Below are positions 24,904 to 37,232 of a DNA stretch of 64,000 nt, piece by piece. Origin of the DNA: Aerosticca soli (GTDB lineage Bacteria; Pseudomonadota; Gammaproteobacteria; Xanthomonadales; Rhodanobacteraceae). The stretch lies in NCBI RefSeq assembly GCF_003967035.1, contig NZ_AP018560.1:1821001-1885000 (forward strand). The letters run 5' to 3'. Position 1 is the stretch's first letter. Each line of letters starts with the position of its first letter. Under the pieces are notes generated by a model. The model ran no database searches. It saw only the letters and a program-made list of their open reading frames with translations, and was not told where the DNA came from. Both the position numbers and the translations under genes were made by a program.

Positions 24904-27813
24904 ATGAACACGTTCGAACGCAACGTCCTGGCCTTTGCCGTGGCGGCCTGTCTCGGCCTGGTGGGGCCGGGCACCGCCATCGCCGCAACGGCCACGGCCC
25001 AGCAGACCACGCCCGCCGACGCACGCCAGGACACCTCGTCCGAGGCCAAGCAGGACAAGACCGATACCGAGCAGTCGCGGCAGGCCAAGCGCGAAGAAAA
25101 GAAAATGGCCGCCGTCGAAGTCAACGGCTTCGTCAGCAGCATCGAGAACTCGACCGCGCTCAAGCGCAATGCCGACAACATCGTCGAGGCGGTGTCGGCC
25201 GAGCAGATCGGCAAGCTGCCTGGCGTGTCGATCGCCGACACCCTGGGCCGCCTGCCCGGCCTCGCGGTGCAGACCCTGAACGGCCGTCCGCAGGTGGTCA
25301 GCATCCACGGCCTCGGACCGGATTTCTCCACCGCGCTGGTCAACGGCAGCCAGCAGGTCAGCACCTCCAACAACCGCGACGTGCAGTTCGATCAGTATCC
25401 GTCGAGCTGGTTCGACAACGTGGTGGTGCACTTGAGCCCCGAGGCCAACCTGATCGGCCAGGGCCTGGCCGGCACGGTGGACATGCGCACCATCCGGCCG
25501 CTGGAAAAGGACAAGCCGGAGAGCGCGATCAATGCGCACTACATCTGGGACAGCCAGTCGCAGATCGCTCCGGGTTCGGGCGTGGGCGACAAGGGCTATG
25601 AGCTCAACGGCATATGGGTGAACCAGTTCCTGGACCACACCTTCGGCGTCACCGTGGGCATCGACTTCCAGTCCAACCCGTCGCAGATCAAGCATCAGGC
25701 GCCGTGGGGCTATCCCACCGATGCCAACGGCAACCTGGTGGTGGGCGGCTCGAAGAATTACGGCATCTCCGACCAGATGAACCGCAACGGTTTCCTGACC
25801 ACCTTCCAGTGGCAGCCGAACGACCGCTTCACCAGCACGCTCGATCTCACCTACGACAAGTTCATCGAGAAGCAGCAGGCCAAGGGCATCGAATTCCCGC
25901 TGTTCTGGGGCACCAACGTGGGCCTGACCGAAGGCAACGTCAGCAACGGCTTCGTGCAGTCGGGCGTGTACGACAACGTCAAGGCGGTGGTGCGCAACGA
26001 CTACAACAAGACCAACGCACGGGTCTACAACCTGCACTGGGACAACGCCCTGCGCATCAATGAGGATTGGTCGGCCAACCTCACCGGCGCCTATTCGCGC
26101 GCGCAGCGCCACGACTTCCTGCTGGAAAGCTATGCCGGCACCGGCTACAACGTCGGCCACGGCGCCACCGACAGCATCGCGTTCTACGAGCGCGACAACG
26201 GCATGCTGTATCTGGACCCGACGCTGGACTATGGCCCGGGGCAACTGGTCCTGACCGACCCGATGGGCTGGGGTTCGGGCGCCACGCCCAAGGTCGTGCA
26301 GGCCGGCTTCATCAATGCCCCGCGCACGGACGACTACCTCGCCACGCTGGCGCTGTCGGCCAAGCGCGATTTCACCTCGGGGCCGTTCTCGTCGGTGGAA
26401 ATGGGCGTGGCCCGGCAGACCCGCAACAAGACCTACACCATCGACCAGACCTTCCTCACGCTGCCCAACGGTGCCGAGACCGCGCCGATCACCGGTTCGA
26501 GCTGCGATCCCCTGTCGTGGATGGGCATCGGCTCCCAGCTTTGCTACAACCCGCTCGCGCTGATCGCCGACGGCACCTACAGCGAGTTCCCGACCGCGCT
26601 GTCCTCGATCGCGGTGCCGCCCGACTGGAAGGTGCGCGAGCGCGACTTCACCTCCTACCTGCAGTTCAACATCGACACCAGCCTGGGCAACGTCGGCCTG
26701 CGCGGCAACGTCGGCATCCAGGTCGCGCATACCGCGCAGAATTCGCAGGGCGCCCGCGTGGAAGCCAGCGCCGGCGGCACCAACGGCAGCAATGCGACGC
26801 TGGTGCCGGTCTCGGGCGGCACCAAGTTCACCCGCTATCTGCCCAGCGGCAACCTGATCTTCAGCTTCACCGAGGCGGACGACCTGCGCGTCAGCGCCGC
26901 CCGCGTGATGGCCCGGCCGCGCATGGACCAGATGAGTGCGAGCCTGGGCGTCTCCGGCAATCCCACCTACCTGCCCAACACCGATCCCAACCAGTCCTAT
27001 TTCAGCGCTTCCGGTGGCAACGCCAAGCTGAAGCCGACCATGGCCGACAGCTATAACGTGAGCTACGAGCACTACTTCTCCGGCGACACCTCCGGCTACC
27101 AGTGCACCTCGACCGAGTCGAAGGCCTCGGAGCTGTGCCGCAGCGGCGGCGCCGGCGGCTACGTGGCGGTGTCGGGCTACTTCCTTCAGCTCAAGGATTA
27201 CATCAATCCGAACGCCGCCTACCTGTACGACTTCAGCGCATTCGTCGATTCGTATCTGACGCCCGAGCAGCAGAAGCAGCTCGGCACGCCGCTCGGCATC
27301 GTCTCCGGGCCCACCAACGACGGCCACGGCTACGTCAAGGGCGCGCAGCTCACCCTGAATCTGCCGATGAGCCTGCTCACGCCGGCGCTGGATGGTTTCG
27401 GCGTGATCCTGACCGGCAATCGCATCAAGAGCTCCTTGGTGTATGCCGGCAATTCGACGCCGATCTCGGTACCCGGCCTGTCCAAATGGACGGCCAACGG
27501 CACCATCTACTACCAGCACAACGGCTTCGAGGCGCGCATCAGCAACAGCTATCGCTCCGACTTCCTGGGCGAGGTGTCCGGCATCAGCGCCACCCGTATC
27601 GAGCAGACCCTCAAGGGCGGCAGCACCTACGATGCGCAGGTGAGCTACAGCTTCGAACATGGCCCATTGAGCGGCCTCACCCTGATCGCCCAGGGGTCCA
27701 ACCTTTCCAACCACCGTTTCATCACCTACCAGAACGGCGACCCACGCCAAGTGCAGATGTGGGAGCGCTACGGGCGCCGCTACGACGTCGGCATCTCGTA
27801 CAAGTTCCAGTGA
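24904..27813 (+). CDS. TonB-dependent receptor, probable alpha-glucoside/maltodextrin transporter
   Basis: 969 residues. A signal peptide (MNTFERNVLAFAVAACLGLV, cut near AIA, residue 29) is followed by a Gln/Lys-rich periplasmic linker, a TonB plug (AEQIGKLPGVSIADTLGRLPG, about 98-118; VQTLNGRPQVVSIHGLGPDF) and a 22-strand barrel ending YGRRYDVGISYKFQ. The KLPGVSIADTLGRLPG plug is that of the Caulobacter/Xanthomonas TonB receptors for sugars (TIGR01782-like). The ribosome-binding site is GAGGGGAAC. With the divergent alpha-glucosidase and shared operators it probably imports maltose or maltodextrins; this is inferred from context. Confidence 0.9.
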   Translation: MNTFERNVLAFAVAACLGLVGPGTAIAATATAQQTTPADARQDTSSEAKQDKTDTEQSRQAKREEKKMAAVEVNGFVSSIENSTALKRNADNIVEAVSAEQIGKLPGVSIADTLGRLPGLAVQTLNGRPQVVSIHGLGPDFSTALVNGSQQVSTSNNRDVQFDQYPSSWFDNVVVHLSPEANLIGQGLAGTVDMRTIRPLEKDKPESAINAHYIWDSQSQIAPGSGVGDKGYELNGIWVNQFLDHTFGVTVGIDFQSNPSQIKHQAPWGYPTDANGNLVVGGSKNYGISDQMNRNGFLTTFQWQPNDRFTSTLDLTYDKFIEKQQAKGIEFPLFWGTNVGLTEGNVSNGFVQSGVYDNVKAVVRNDYNKTNARVYNLHWDNALRINEDWSANLTGAYSRAQRHDFLLESYAGTGYNVGHGATDSIAFYERDNGMLYLDPTLDYGPGQLVLTDPMGWGSGATPKVVQAGFINAPRTDDYLATLALSAKRDFTSGPFSSVEMGVARQTRNKTYTIDQTFLTLPNGAETAPITGSSCDPLSWMGIGSQLCYNPLALIADGTYSEFPTALSSIAVPPDWKVRERDFTSYLQFNIDTSLGNVGLRGNVGIQVAHTAQNSQGARVEASAGGTNGSNATLVPVSGGTKFTRYLPSGNLIFSFTEADDLRVSAARVMARPRMDQMSASLGVSGNPTYLPNTDPNQSYFSASGGNAKLKPTMADSYNVSYEHYFSGDTSGYQCTSTESKASELCRSGGAGGYVAVSGYFLQLKDYINPNAAYLYDFSAFVDSYLTPEQQKQLGTPLGIVSGPTNDGHGYVKGAQLTLNLPMSLLTPALDGFGVILTGNRIKSSLVYAGNSTPISVPGLSKWTANGTIYYQHNGFEARISNSYRSDFLGEVSGISATRIEQTLKGGSTYDAQVSYSFEHGPLSGLTLIAQGSNLSNHRFITYQNGDPRQVQMWERYGRRYDVGISYKFQ

Positions 27814-27821
27814 GACCCACC

Positions 27822-27850
27822 ACGGCCCCGACTTCGGGGCCGTCCTTTTT
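27822..27850 (+). terminator. Intrinsic terminator of the TonB receptor gene
   Basis: Stem ACGGCCCCGA / TCGGGGCCGT with a minimal loop, followed by CCTTTTT, nine bases after the stop codon. Confidence 0.85.
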
Positions 27851-27884
27851 CTGGCGACCGGCCAATGCGGCCGATCGCGCAGGC

Positions 27885-28802
27885 TCACACCTCGTGATGC
27901 CACAGCTCCGGCGGCGGCGCCTCGCGACGCGGGCCGAGCTCGGCCAGATACATCGCCGCCAGCACCAGCGCGCCGCCAGCGAGCATGCGCCAGCCGAGCG
28001 GTTCGTAACCCAGCGCCACCGCGAAAACCGCGGCGAACACCGGTTCGGTGGTCATCACGATCGCCGCGCGCGTGGCCGGCAGGTGCGCCTGCGCCCAGGT
28101 CTGCACCAGCATGGCGCCGGCACCGGCGACGAGCGCCATGTACAGCACGGCGAACCATGCGCCCCGATCCGGCGGCAGCTGCGGCCCGTGCGGCGCGGTG
28201 GCGAGCAGGCACACCGCGGCGATCGCCACCATCTGCACCGCCGCCATGCCGATCGCCTGCTCGGGCCGCGACCATTGGCCCAGCGCGACGATGTGCAGCG
28301 CATACAGCGCGGCCGCGGCCAAGGTGAGCCACACCCCGACGTCCACGGCGAAACCCCTGAGCGACAACAACGCCAGGCCCGCCGTGGCCAGCAGCACCGC
28401 CAGCCATACCACCCCGCGCAGGCGCTGACCGAACAGCAGCGTGCCGAGCAGCGGCGTGAACACCACATACATGCCGGTGGCAAAACCGCTGACGCTCGGC
28501 GCAATCAGTTTGAGGCCCCAGGTCTGCAGCAGCTGCGCGACGCCATAGAGCAGCCCGAGCAGCAGCGCGCGTCCGAGCTCGATGCGCGACATGCGGGCCA
28601 CCGGCCGCGCGAACAGCGCCAGCATCGCCAGTGCGGCGACGGTAAAACGCACGGCAAGGAAATCCGCCACCGCCATGCGCCCGACCACGTCCTTGATCAG
28701 CACGAAGGTCGAGCCCCACACCGCGGTCATCGCAAGGAGACCGAGCGTGGCCAGCACACTCAATGAGCGCCTTTTATCCACGACGCCCGCCGAAACGGCC
28801 AT
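27885..28802 (-). CDS. EamA/DMT-superfamily transporter
   Basis: 305 residues with ten hydrophobic helices arranged as two EamA repeats (about 18-145 and 155-295). Typical stretches are AVWGSTFVLIKDV near the N-terminus and TRAAIVMTTEPVFAAVFA in the second repeat. Members export amino acids, metabolites or drugs; the substrate is not predictable here. The ATG at 28802 has GGAG about ten bases upstream; a GTG seven codons later is possible. Its 5' end overlaps, in another frame, the end of a short relic frame at 28774-28974. Confidence 0.85.
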   Translation of the reverse strand: MAVSAGVVDKRRSLSVLATLGLLAMTAVWGSTFVLIKDVVGRMAVADFLAVRFTVAALAMLALFARPVARMSRIELGRALLLGLLYGVAQLLQTWGLKLIAPSVSGFATGMYVVFTPLLGTLLFGQRLRGVVWLAVLLATAGLALLSLRGFAVDVGVWLTLAAAALYALHIVALGQWSRPEQAIGMAAVQMVAIAAVCLLATAPHGPQLPPDRGAWFAVLYMALVAGAGAMLVQTWAQAHLPATRAAIVMTTEPVFAAVFAVALGYEPLGWRMLAGGALVLAAMYLAELGPRREAPPPELWHHEV

Positions 28803-28974
28803 TCCTCAATGCTCCACATGGGTGAATGACGAAACGTGATGCCGCGTTTTCGCGCCATCCGGCTGGCCTGCTGAGGGCTTCGCCCTGGCTCGCAGCCTCG
28901 ATGACCTGATCGAAGAACAGCTGATCGGCCTCGATGCCGGTTTCGAACGCCTCTTCGCTGGTGTGTTTGGGCAT
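28774..28974 (-). pseudogene. Probable internally deleted remnant of a type I restriction subunit gene (hsdR)
   Basis: A 66-codon frame. Its first residues, MPKHTSEEAFETGIEA, resemble the extreme N-terminus of many HsdR proteins (TSExAFExxIE). They run directly into EADQLFFDQVIEAA, which resembles a segment close to the HsdR C-terminus. The rest (after about residue 38) has no similarity I can recall and overlaps the EamA start. The simplest reading is a large internal deletion joining both ends of an old hsdR gene. Just upstream, 29009-29068 on the same strand encodes a 19-residue end piece (MFWHDLRDDLGVEWVWPAR) that may also be a relic. Recognition is from memory of family motifs; it could instead be a small orphan gene. 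Confidence 0.45.
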
Positions 28975-29177
28975 GGCAGCCTCTCAGCAGATGAGCTGGA
29001 TATCCGGTTCACCGCGCCGGCCAGACCCATTCGACGCCCAGGTCGTCGCGCAAGTCGTGCCAGAACATTCCGCGCCGCGGCGAATTTTCTGGAAGTTGGA
29101 CGTCATGGCCGTTTTATACACGTACGTTTCCATTGAAGGTGGCGCCCCGGGCGCCTTCCACCCAAGCGTTTGGATGG
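28975..29177. other. Gene-poor spacer upstream of the hsdR remnant
   Basis: Apart from the short end piece at 29009-29068 (minus strand) I see no gene, repeat or terminator here. Together with the remnant and the gap before the EamA gene this makes about 375 bp without an intact gene, the longest such stretch in the window and the most likely scar of an old insertion or loss. Confidence 0.5.
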
Positions 29178-30056
29178 CTATCTCCCGCCTTGTTTTGTCC
29201 TCCGATAGGCGAGGCGCGGCGCGCGCAGCAGAAAGTGCGCCCATAGCGCGAGCCACACCGGGGCGGCCACCCAGGGCCGGCGCATGGCCGGGTCGAACTT
29301 GCGCAGCCAGCGCCACAGGCCGCGATGCTTGTGCCGGTCCACGAATACCGGCCGATGCCGGCTGGAGCCGCCCTTGCCATGCGGCACGCGCACGTCGCCG
29401 GCGAGCAGCACGCGCCAGCCGGCTTCGCGCACGCGGCGGCAGAGGTCCAGATCCTCGAAATGCAGGAAATAGCCTTCGTCGAAGCCGCCGAGCCGCGCGA
29501 ACAGCGATCGCGGCAGCAGCATCAATGCGCCGGAGACGGCCTCGGCCTCGATGAGCGCATGGGGAATCTCGCCATCGATGTTGACGCCCTCGCCGCGACC
29601 GCGCAGCGTGGCCAGCACGCGCGCGAGCACGGGATCGCGCCGGCGCGAGGCCGGGTCGGGACGGCCGTCGGCATCGAGCACCACCGCGCCGACCAGCCCG
29701 GCACGCGGCTCGTGTTCGGCCACGGCGATGAGCCGGCGCAGCGCGGCCTCGTCCACTAGGCAGTCGGGATTGAGCACCAGCAGATAACGCCCGCGCGCCG
29801 TCGCCGCCGCGCGGTTGACCGCCGGACCGAAGCCCAGGTTGGCGTGGTTGAACAGCACGCGCAGACGCGGATCGCCGGCATGCTCGCGGGCGATAGCCTG
29901 CGGTATGCCGTCGCGCGAGCCGTTGTCGATCAGGATGAGTTCCAGCGGCAGCGTGCAGGCCAGGATGGCCTCGACACAGGCGTGCGTCGAGGCGCCGCTG
30001 TCGGCGGTGACCACGATCACGCTCAACGTCGGTACGTTCCCGTCGGCCGCGCTCAT
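29178..30056 (-). CDS. Family 2 glycosyltransferase (rhamnosyltransferase-like)
   Basis: 292 residues, GT-A fold. SVIVVTADSG at the N-terminus, LILIDNGSRDG (39-49) and the metal/nucleotide motif LVLNPDCLVD (about 93-102) are typical, as is the acceptor-side ED motif HFEDLDLCRRVREAGW. There is a hydrophobic and basic C-terminus (PVWLALWAHFLLRAPRL) that could anchor it to the inner membrane. It probably adds a sugar to a polysaccharide or lipid carrier. Its ATG overlaps the stop of the upstream membrane-protein gene by four bases. No other polysaccharide genes are nearby. Confidence 0.88.
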   Translation of the reverse strand: MSAADGNVPTLSVIVVTADSGASTHACVEAILACTLPLELILIDNGSRDGIPQAIAREHAGDPRLRVLFNHANLGFGPAVNRAAATARGRYLLVLNPDCLVDEAALRRLIAVAEHEPRAGLVGAVVLDADGRPDPASRRRDPVLARVLATLRGRGEGVNIDGEIPHALIEAEAVSGALMLLPRSLFARLGGFDEGYFLHFEDLDLCRRVREAGWRVLLAGDVRVPHGKGGSSRHRPVFVDRHKHRGLWRWLRKFDPAMRRPWVAAPVWLALWAHFLLRAPRLAYRRTKQGGR

Positions 30057-30808
30057 CGCGGCGCCTGCGGGGGCTTCGTGCCGTCGTGTTCGCCCAGGGC
30101 GTCACGGAGCGCGAATGGCGGTGAGTCCTCGCCGCGGGTCAGCCAGGGCTCGCCGGCATGCCAGCCGAGCAGTTGCCAGTCGCGCAGACGATGCTGGCGG
30201 CCGTGCTCGCGGTCGTACAGCAGCACCCCGCGCGGCACCAACGCGACACAGAACCAGCGGCCGTCGGGCGAAAAACAGCCACGCTCGCCACCGGCCAGGC
30301 GCGTGCCGTCGGCAAGGCGAAACGCCTGGCCGTGGCGTTCGACGACACCGCCGCGCGGGTCGGCAAAGGAGCTCTCCTCGTGCCACTGCGGCGGCACGAG
30401 TTCGACGATGCGCGCCGGCGGACCGACCGGCCGTCGGGCCAGTTCCGCCCAGGTTGGCGCGGGCGCAGCGTCGGTGCGCGGCCGCGCGCGCACGAGTGCG
30501 TGTTCGAGCAATGCAAGCAGGCCATAGCCGGTCAGCATCACGAGCAGCGCCACGCCCCAGGCCAGCGCATCGCCGCCGAGCGCGCGCTGCAGGGCGAACG
30601 CCATGCCGGGCACGCCCCAGCGCAAGGCCAACCGCAGACGCGTGGTCACTGGCAGAGCCCGATCGTCGGCAATCACCAGCGCCACTGCCAGGACGACCAG
30701 CAGGACGACTCCACTCCACCACGGCAGCAACGCCAGCACCATCGCCAAGGCGACGGCCAGCACCCGTTGGCGCCAGTCCAGTGCCTCGGGCCGACCCGCT
30801 TCAGCCAT
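30053..30808 (-). CDS. Membrane protein of unknown function
   Basis: 251 residues. Two or three hydrophobic segments in the first 110 residues (VLAVALAMVLALLPWWSGVVLL, residues 17-38, and LAWGVALLVMLTGYGLLALLEHAL) are followed by a soluble beta-rich domain (about 125-250; GGERGCFSPDGRWFCVALVPRGVLLYD) that looks like a single beta-propeller-type blade. I do not recognise the family. It lies between purL (21-bp gap) and the glycosyltransferase gene, with which it overlaps by four bases, so the two are probably expressed together. Confidence 0.75.
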   Translation of the reverse strand: MAEAGRPEALDWRQRVLAVALAMVLALLPWWSGVVLLVVLAVALVIADDRALPVTTRLRLALRWGVPGMAFALQRALGGDALAWGVALLVMLTGYGLLALLEHALVRARPRTDAAPAPTWAELARRPVGPPARIVELVPPQWHEESSFADPRGGVVERHGQAFRLADGTRLAGGERGCFSPDGRWFCVALVPRGVLLYDREHGRQHRLRDWQLLGWHAGEPWLTRGEDSPPFALRDALGEHDGTKPPQAPR

Positions 30809-30829
30809 GACCGCGTCGATGGCGCGCGC

Positions 30830-34690
<3,861 letters not shown>

Positions 34691-34754
34691 GCGGGGGCTG
34701 GCTGGTCGGCGGGGAAAGGCGCCATTTTAACCGATGCTTGCCGCCGCGCCGGGC

Positions 34755-35513
34755 TCAGCCGCCCTGACCGCTTTCCTTGAGCGCCTGCAACAGCGCATCG
34801 GGTGGCAGGAAGCCGCCGAGCATGCGCCCGTCCGGACCGATCACCGCCGGTGTGCCGTCCACGCCCAGCCGCTCGCCGAGCTCGTACTGTGCTTTGACCG
34901 GGTTGTCGCAATGCGCCGGCTTGGAGGGATGACCCTGCGTGGCCGCGGTGAAGGCCGCCTTGCGGTCGGCCGCACACCACACCGCGACCATTTCGGCATA
35001 GGTCGGCGTCTCGCGGCCGGCGGTGGTGGTGATGCCTTCGCGCGGCCAGGCCAGATAATTCACCGCGATGCCACGGCGGTTGTATTCGTCGATGTGCGCG
35101 TGGAAGACCCGGCAGTATTCACAGTTCACGTCGGTGAACACGGTGACGGTGTACCGGGGATGCTCGGGCGCGAAGAGGATGCCCTGCCCGGCCGGCAGTT
35201 TGGCGAGCTCCGCCTTGCGGAACGTCGCCCAGGCGTCCTCGCTCACGTTGCGCCGCGCGGTGAGGTCGATCAGGTTGCCGTTCATCATGTACTTGCCGTC
35301 GCTGCTCACGTAGAGCAGATGGCCGGCGGCGATTACCTGGTAGAAGCCGGCCAGCGGCGCGGGGGCGATCACGTCGATGTGCACGTCCGGCCCCAGCGAA
35401 GCCACCGCCTTGCGTACCGCCGCCGTGGCCTCGCCATCGGTGCCCGCCGCCGCGGCCATGCCCGACAACGCCCATCCGCCGGCGATCAGGGCCGGCCATA
35501 GTCTCTTCAGCAT
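34755..35513 (-). CDS. dsbC: Periplasmic disulfide isomerase DsbC-like protein
   Basis: 252 residues: signal peptide (MLKRLWPALIAGGWALSGMAAAA), N-terminal dimerisation domain (about 25-85) and a thioredoxin-fold domain with active site VNCEYC (C131-C134) and cis-Pro loop GTPAVIG. E. coli DsbC has CGYC; the Gly-to-Glu change at the first intervening position is unusual. It rearranges wrong disulfides in the periplasm and is kept reduced by DsbD. The ATG at 35513 has CAGGA seven to eight bases upstream. It lies between xerD and purL on the same strand, as is common in Xanthomonadales. Confidence 0.93.
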   Translation of the reverse strand: MLKRLWPALIAGGWALSGMAAAAGTDGEATAAVRKAVASLGPDVHIDVIAPAPLAGFYQVIAAGHLLYVSSDGKYMMNGNLIDLTARRNVSEDAWATFRKAELAKLPAGQGILFAPEHPRYTVTVFTDVNCEYCRVFHAHIDEYNRRGIAVNYLAWPREGITTTAGRETPTYAEMVAVWCAADRKAAFTAATQGHPSKPAHCDNPVKAQYELGERLGVDGTPAVIGPDGRMLGGFLPPDALLQALKESGQGG

Positions 35514-35690
35514 TTCATATCCTGCGTCGGCCGCCGCGGAACGGGACCGCGGCGTCGGATCGATTCTCGCACAGGCGCGGCGGCGCTTTCGAAGCCCGCC
35601 AGCTTCAGGCAGCGCACCCGGGTGCCCGGGCGCGGCGCGTCTTTTCCCGCAAGACGCCGCTTTCAGCACAGGCATTTGCCACGCCCTGCC

Positions 35691-36614
35691 TCAACCGCGC
35701 GGATGGTGCCTGGCATGCAGCCGTTTCAAGCCTTCCCTGGCCACCAGGGTATAGATCTGCGTGGTGCTCAGCGAGCTGTGCCCGAGCAGGAGCTGCAACG
35801 CGCGCAGGTCGGCCCCGTGGTTGAGCAGATGCGTGGCGAAGGAATGCCGAAGCACGTGCGGGGACAGCCGCGCAGGCGCGATGCCGGCGACCAGCGCATA
35901 GCGCTTGACCAGGGTCCAGAACATCTGCCGGCTCATGCCCTCGCCGCGCCGGCTCAGGAACAGCGCGGCCGGCTGACGCCCGCCGGCCAGCACCGGCCGG
36001 GCGCGATCGAGATAGGCGCCCAGCCATTCCAGCGCGACCTCGCCGACCGGCACCAGCCGGTCCTTGCCGCCCTTGCCGGTGATCCGCAGCACGCCCTGGC
36101 GCATGTTGCAGGCCGCCAGCGGCAGTTCGACCAGCTCGGATACGCGCAGGCCGCAGGCGTACATCAGCTCCAGCATCGCGCGATCGCGCAGGCCCAGCGG
36201 GGTGGCCGTGTCCGGCGCGGCGAGCAGCCGCTCGACCTCTCTCTCGGCCAGCGCCTTGGGCAGCGTACGCGGCAACCGCGGCCGCTCGATCAGCCGGGTG
36301 GGGTCCGCCTGTCCCGGCTGGCGGCGGGTACGCCACCCGTAATAGCGGCGGAACGCCGACTGCCGCCGCGCCAGCGTGCGTATCGCGCCGCCGCATGCGG
36401 CGTGAAAGGCCGAGAGCTGCTCGCGTTCGGCATCGCGCAGGCTGCCGCCGCGCGCGGCGAGCCAGCGTGCCAGGAGCTCAAGATCGCGCCGGTAGGCCTC
36501 CAGCGTGGCGGAGGACAGGCCGTCCTCGGCCCATACCGCATCGAGGAAGGCGTCGATGCTGTCCGCGTCGGCCTGGGCGATACTGTCGGCATGAGGTCTG
36601 TCTTTTTTCCGCAT
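35691..36614 (-). CDS. xerD: Site-specific tyrosine recombinase XerD
   Basis: 307 residues. N-terminal SAM-like core-binding domain (about 18-100) and C-terminal catalytic domain with R157 ([10 protein letters not shown]), K181 (TGKGGKDR), H253 and R256 ([14 protein letters not shown]), H279 ([13 protein letters not shown]) and nucleophile Y288. With XerC it resolves chromosome dimers at dif under FtsK control. The 5' extension (about ten residues) is polar. It diverges from the RDD gene. Context with dsbC downstream supports XerD rather than XerC. Confidence 0.95.
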   Translation of the reverse strand: MRKKDRPHADSIAQADADSIDAFLDAVWAEDGLSSATLEAYRRDLELLARWLAARGGSLRDAEREQLSAFHAACGGAIRTLARRQSAFRRYYGWRTRRQPGQADPTRLIERPRLPRTLPKALAEREVERLLAAPDTATPLGLRDRAMLELMYACGLRVSELVELPLAACNMRQGVLRITGKGGKDRLVPVGEVALEWLGAYLDRARPVLAGGRQPAALFLSRRGEGMSRQMFWTLVKRYALVAGIAPARLSPHVLRHSFATHLLNHGADLRALQLLLGHSSLSTTQIYTLVAREGLKRLHARHHPRG

Positions 36615-36658
36615 GCCGGCGATGCTGGCGACAAGCCACGCCCGTGCGCAAGCCGTCG

Positions 36659-37150
36659 ATGATCGTCGCCGCCCCCTGTCCGCTGTGGCGCCGCCTGCTC
36701 GCCCTCGTCTACGACCTGCTCGTGGTGGTGGCGATCGTGATGGTGGTCGGCCTGGTCTGCCAGCTGGCCACCGCTGGCCGCTTGATCGATACCACCCACG
36801 GTGCCGTGCGCGTGGCCGGGTGGTACCGACCGCTGCAGGCCGTGGTGGTCGGCGGCTATTTCCTCGCCTCCTGGTGCCGGGGCGGACAGACCCTAGGCAT
36901 GCGCGCGTGGCGCCTGCGCCTGGTCAGCGCCGCGGGCGCCCCGCCAAGCCTGCGCCAGGCCCTCGTGCGACTGGCCCTTGCCGCGCTGCCGCTGGCCTTG
37001 CTGGCGCTCGTCCCGTACCTGGGCATGCGCATCGGTTTCGGCGCCATGCTCGCCGCCTGGGCGCTCGAGCTGATGCCGGCACGCTTGGACCCCGAGCGCC
37101 GTGCGCTGCATGATCGCCTCGCCGGAACCGTGCTGATCCGCCTGCACTGA
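36659..37150 (+). CDS. RDD family membrane protein
   Basis: 163 residues from the ATG at 36659 (GTG at 36644 is an alternative; neither has a clear ribosome-binding site). It has four hydrophobic segments. The RDD signature residues appear as [13 protein letters not shown] at the N-terminus and [17 protein letters not shown] at the C-terminus, and [13 protein letters not shown] is typical of the central part. RDD proteins are small inner-membrane proteins of mostly unknown function; some act in ion tolerance. It follows the divergent xerD start by 44 bp and precedes phaZ. Confidence 0.85.
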   Translation: MIVAAPCPLWRRLLALVYDLLVVVAIVMVVGLVCQLATAGRLIDTTHGAVRVAGWYRPLQAVVVGGYFLASWCRGGQTLGMRAWRLRLVSAAGAPPSLRQALVRLALAALPLALLALVPYLGMRIGFGAMLAAWALELMPARLDPERRALHDRLAGTVLIRLH

Positions 37151-37232
37151 ACGCACATTTTGCGGCAATGCAGCACATCACCCGGGGAGGGTCTATGATG
37201 GCATCCACCGTTTCACCGACGTCGTGACCTTC

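Noticed and set aside
24832-28719. A 1295-codon open frame on the minus strand opposite the TonB receptor and running into the EamA gene
   Set aside because: It has repetitive His/Gly/Arg/Ala-rich composition, no recognisable domain, and lies antisense to a clear TonB receptor; long antisense frames are expected at this GC content and codon bias.
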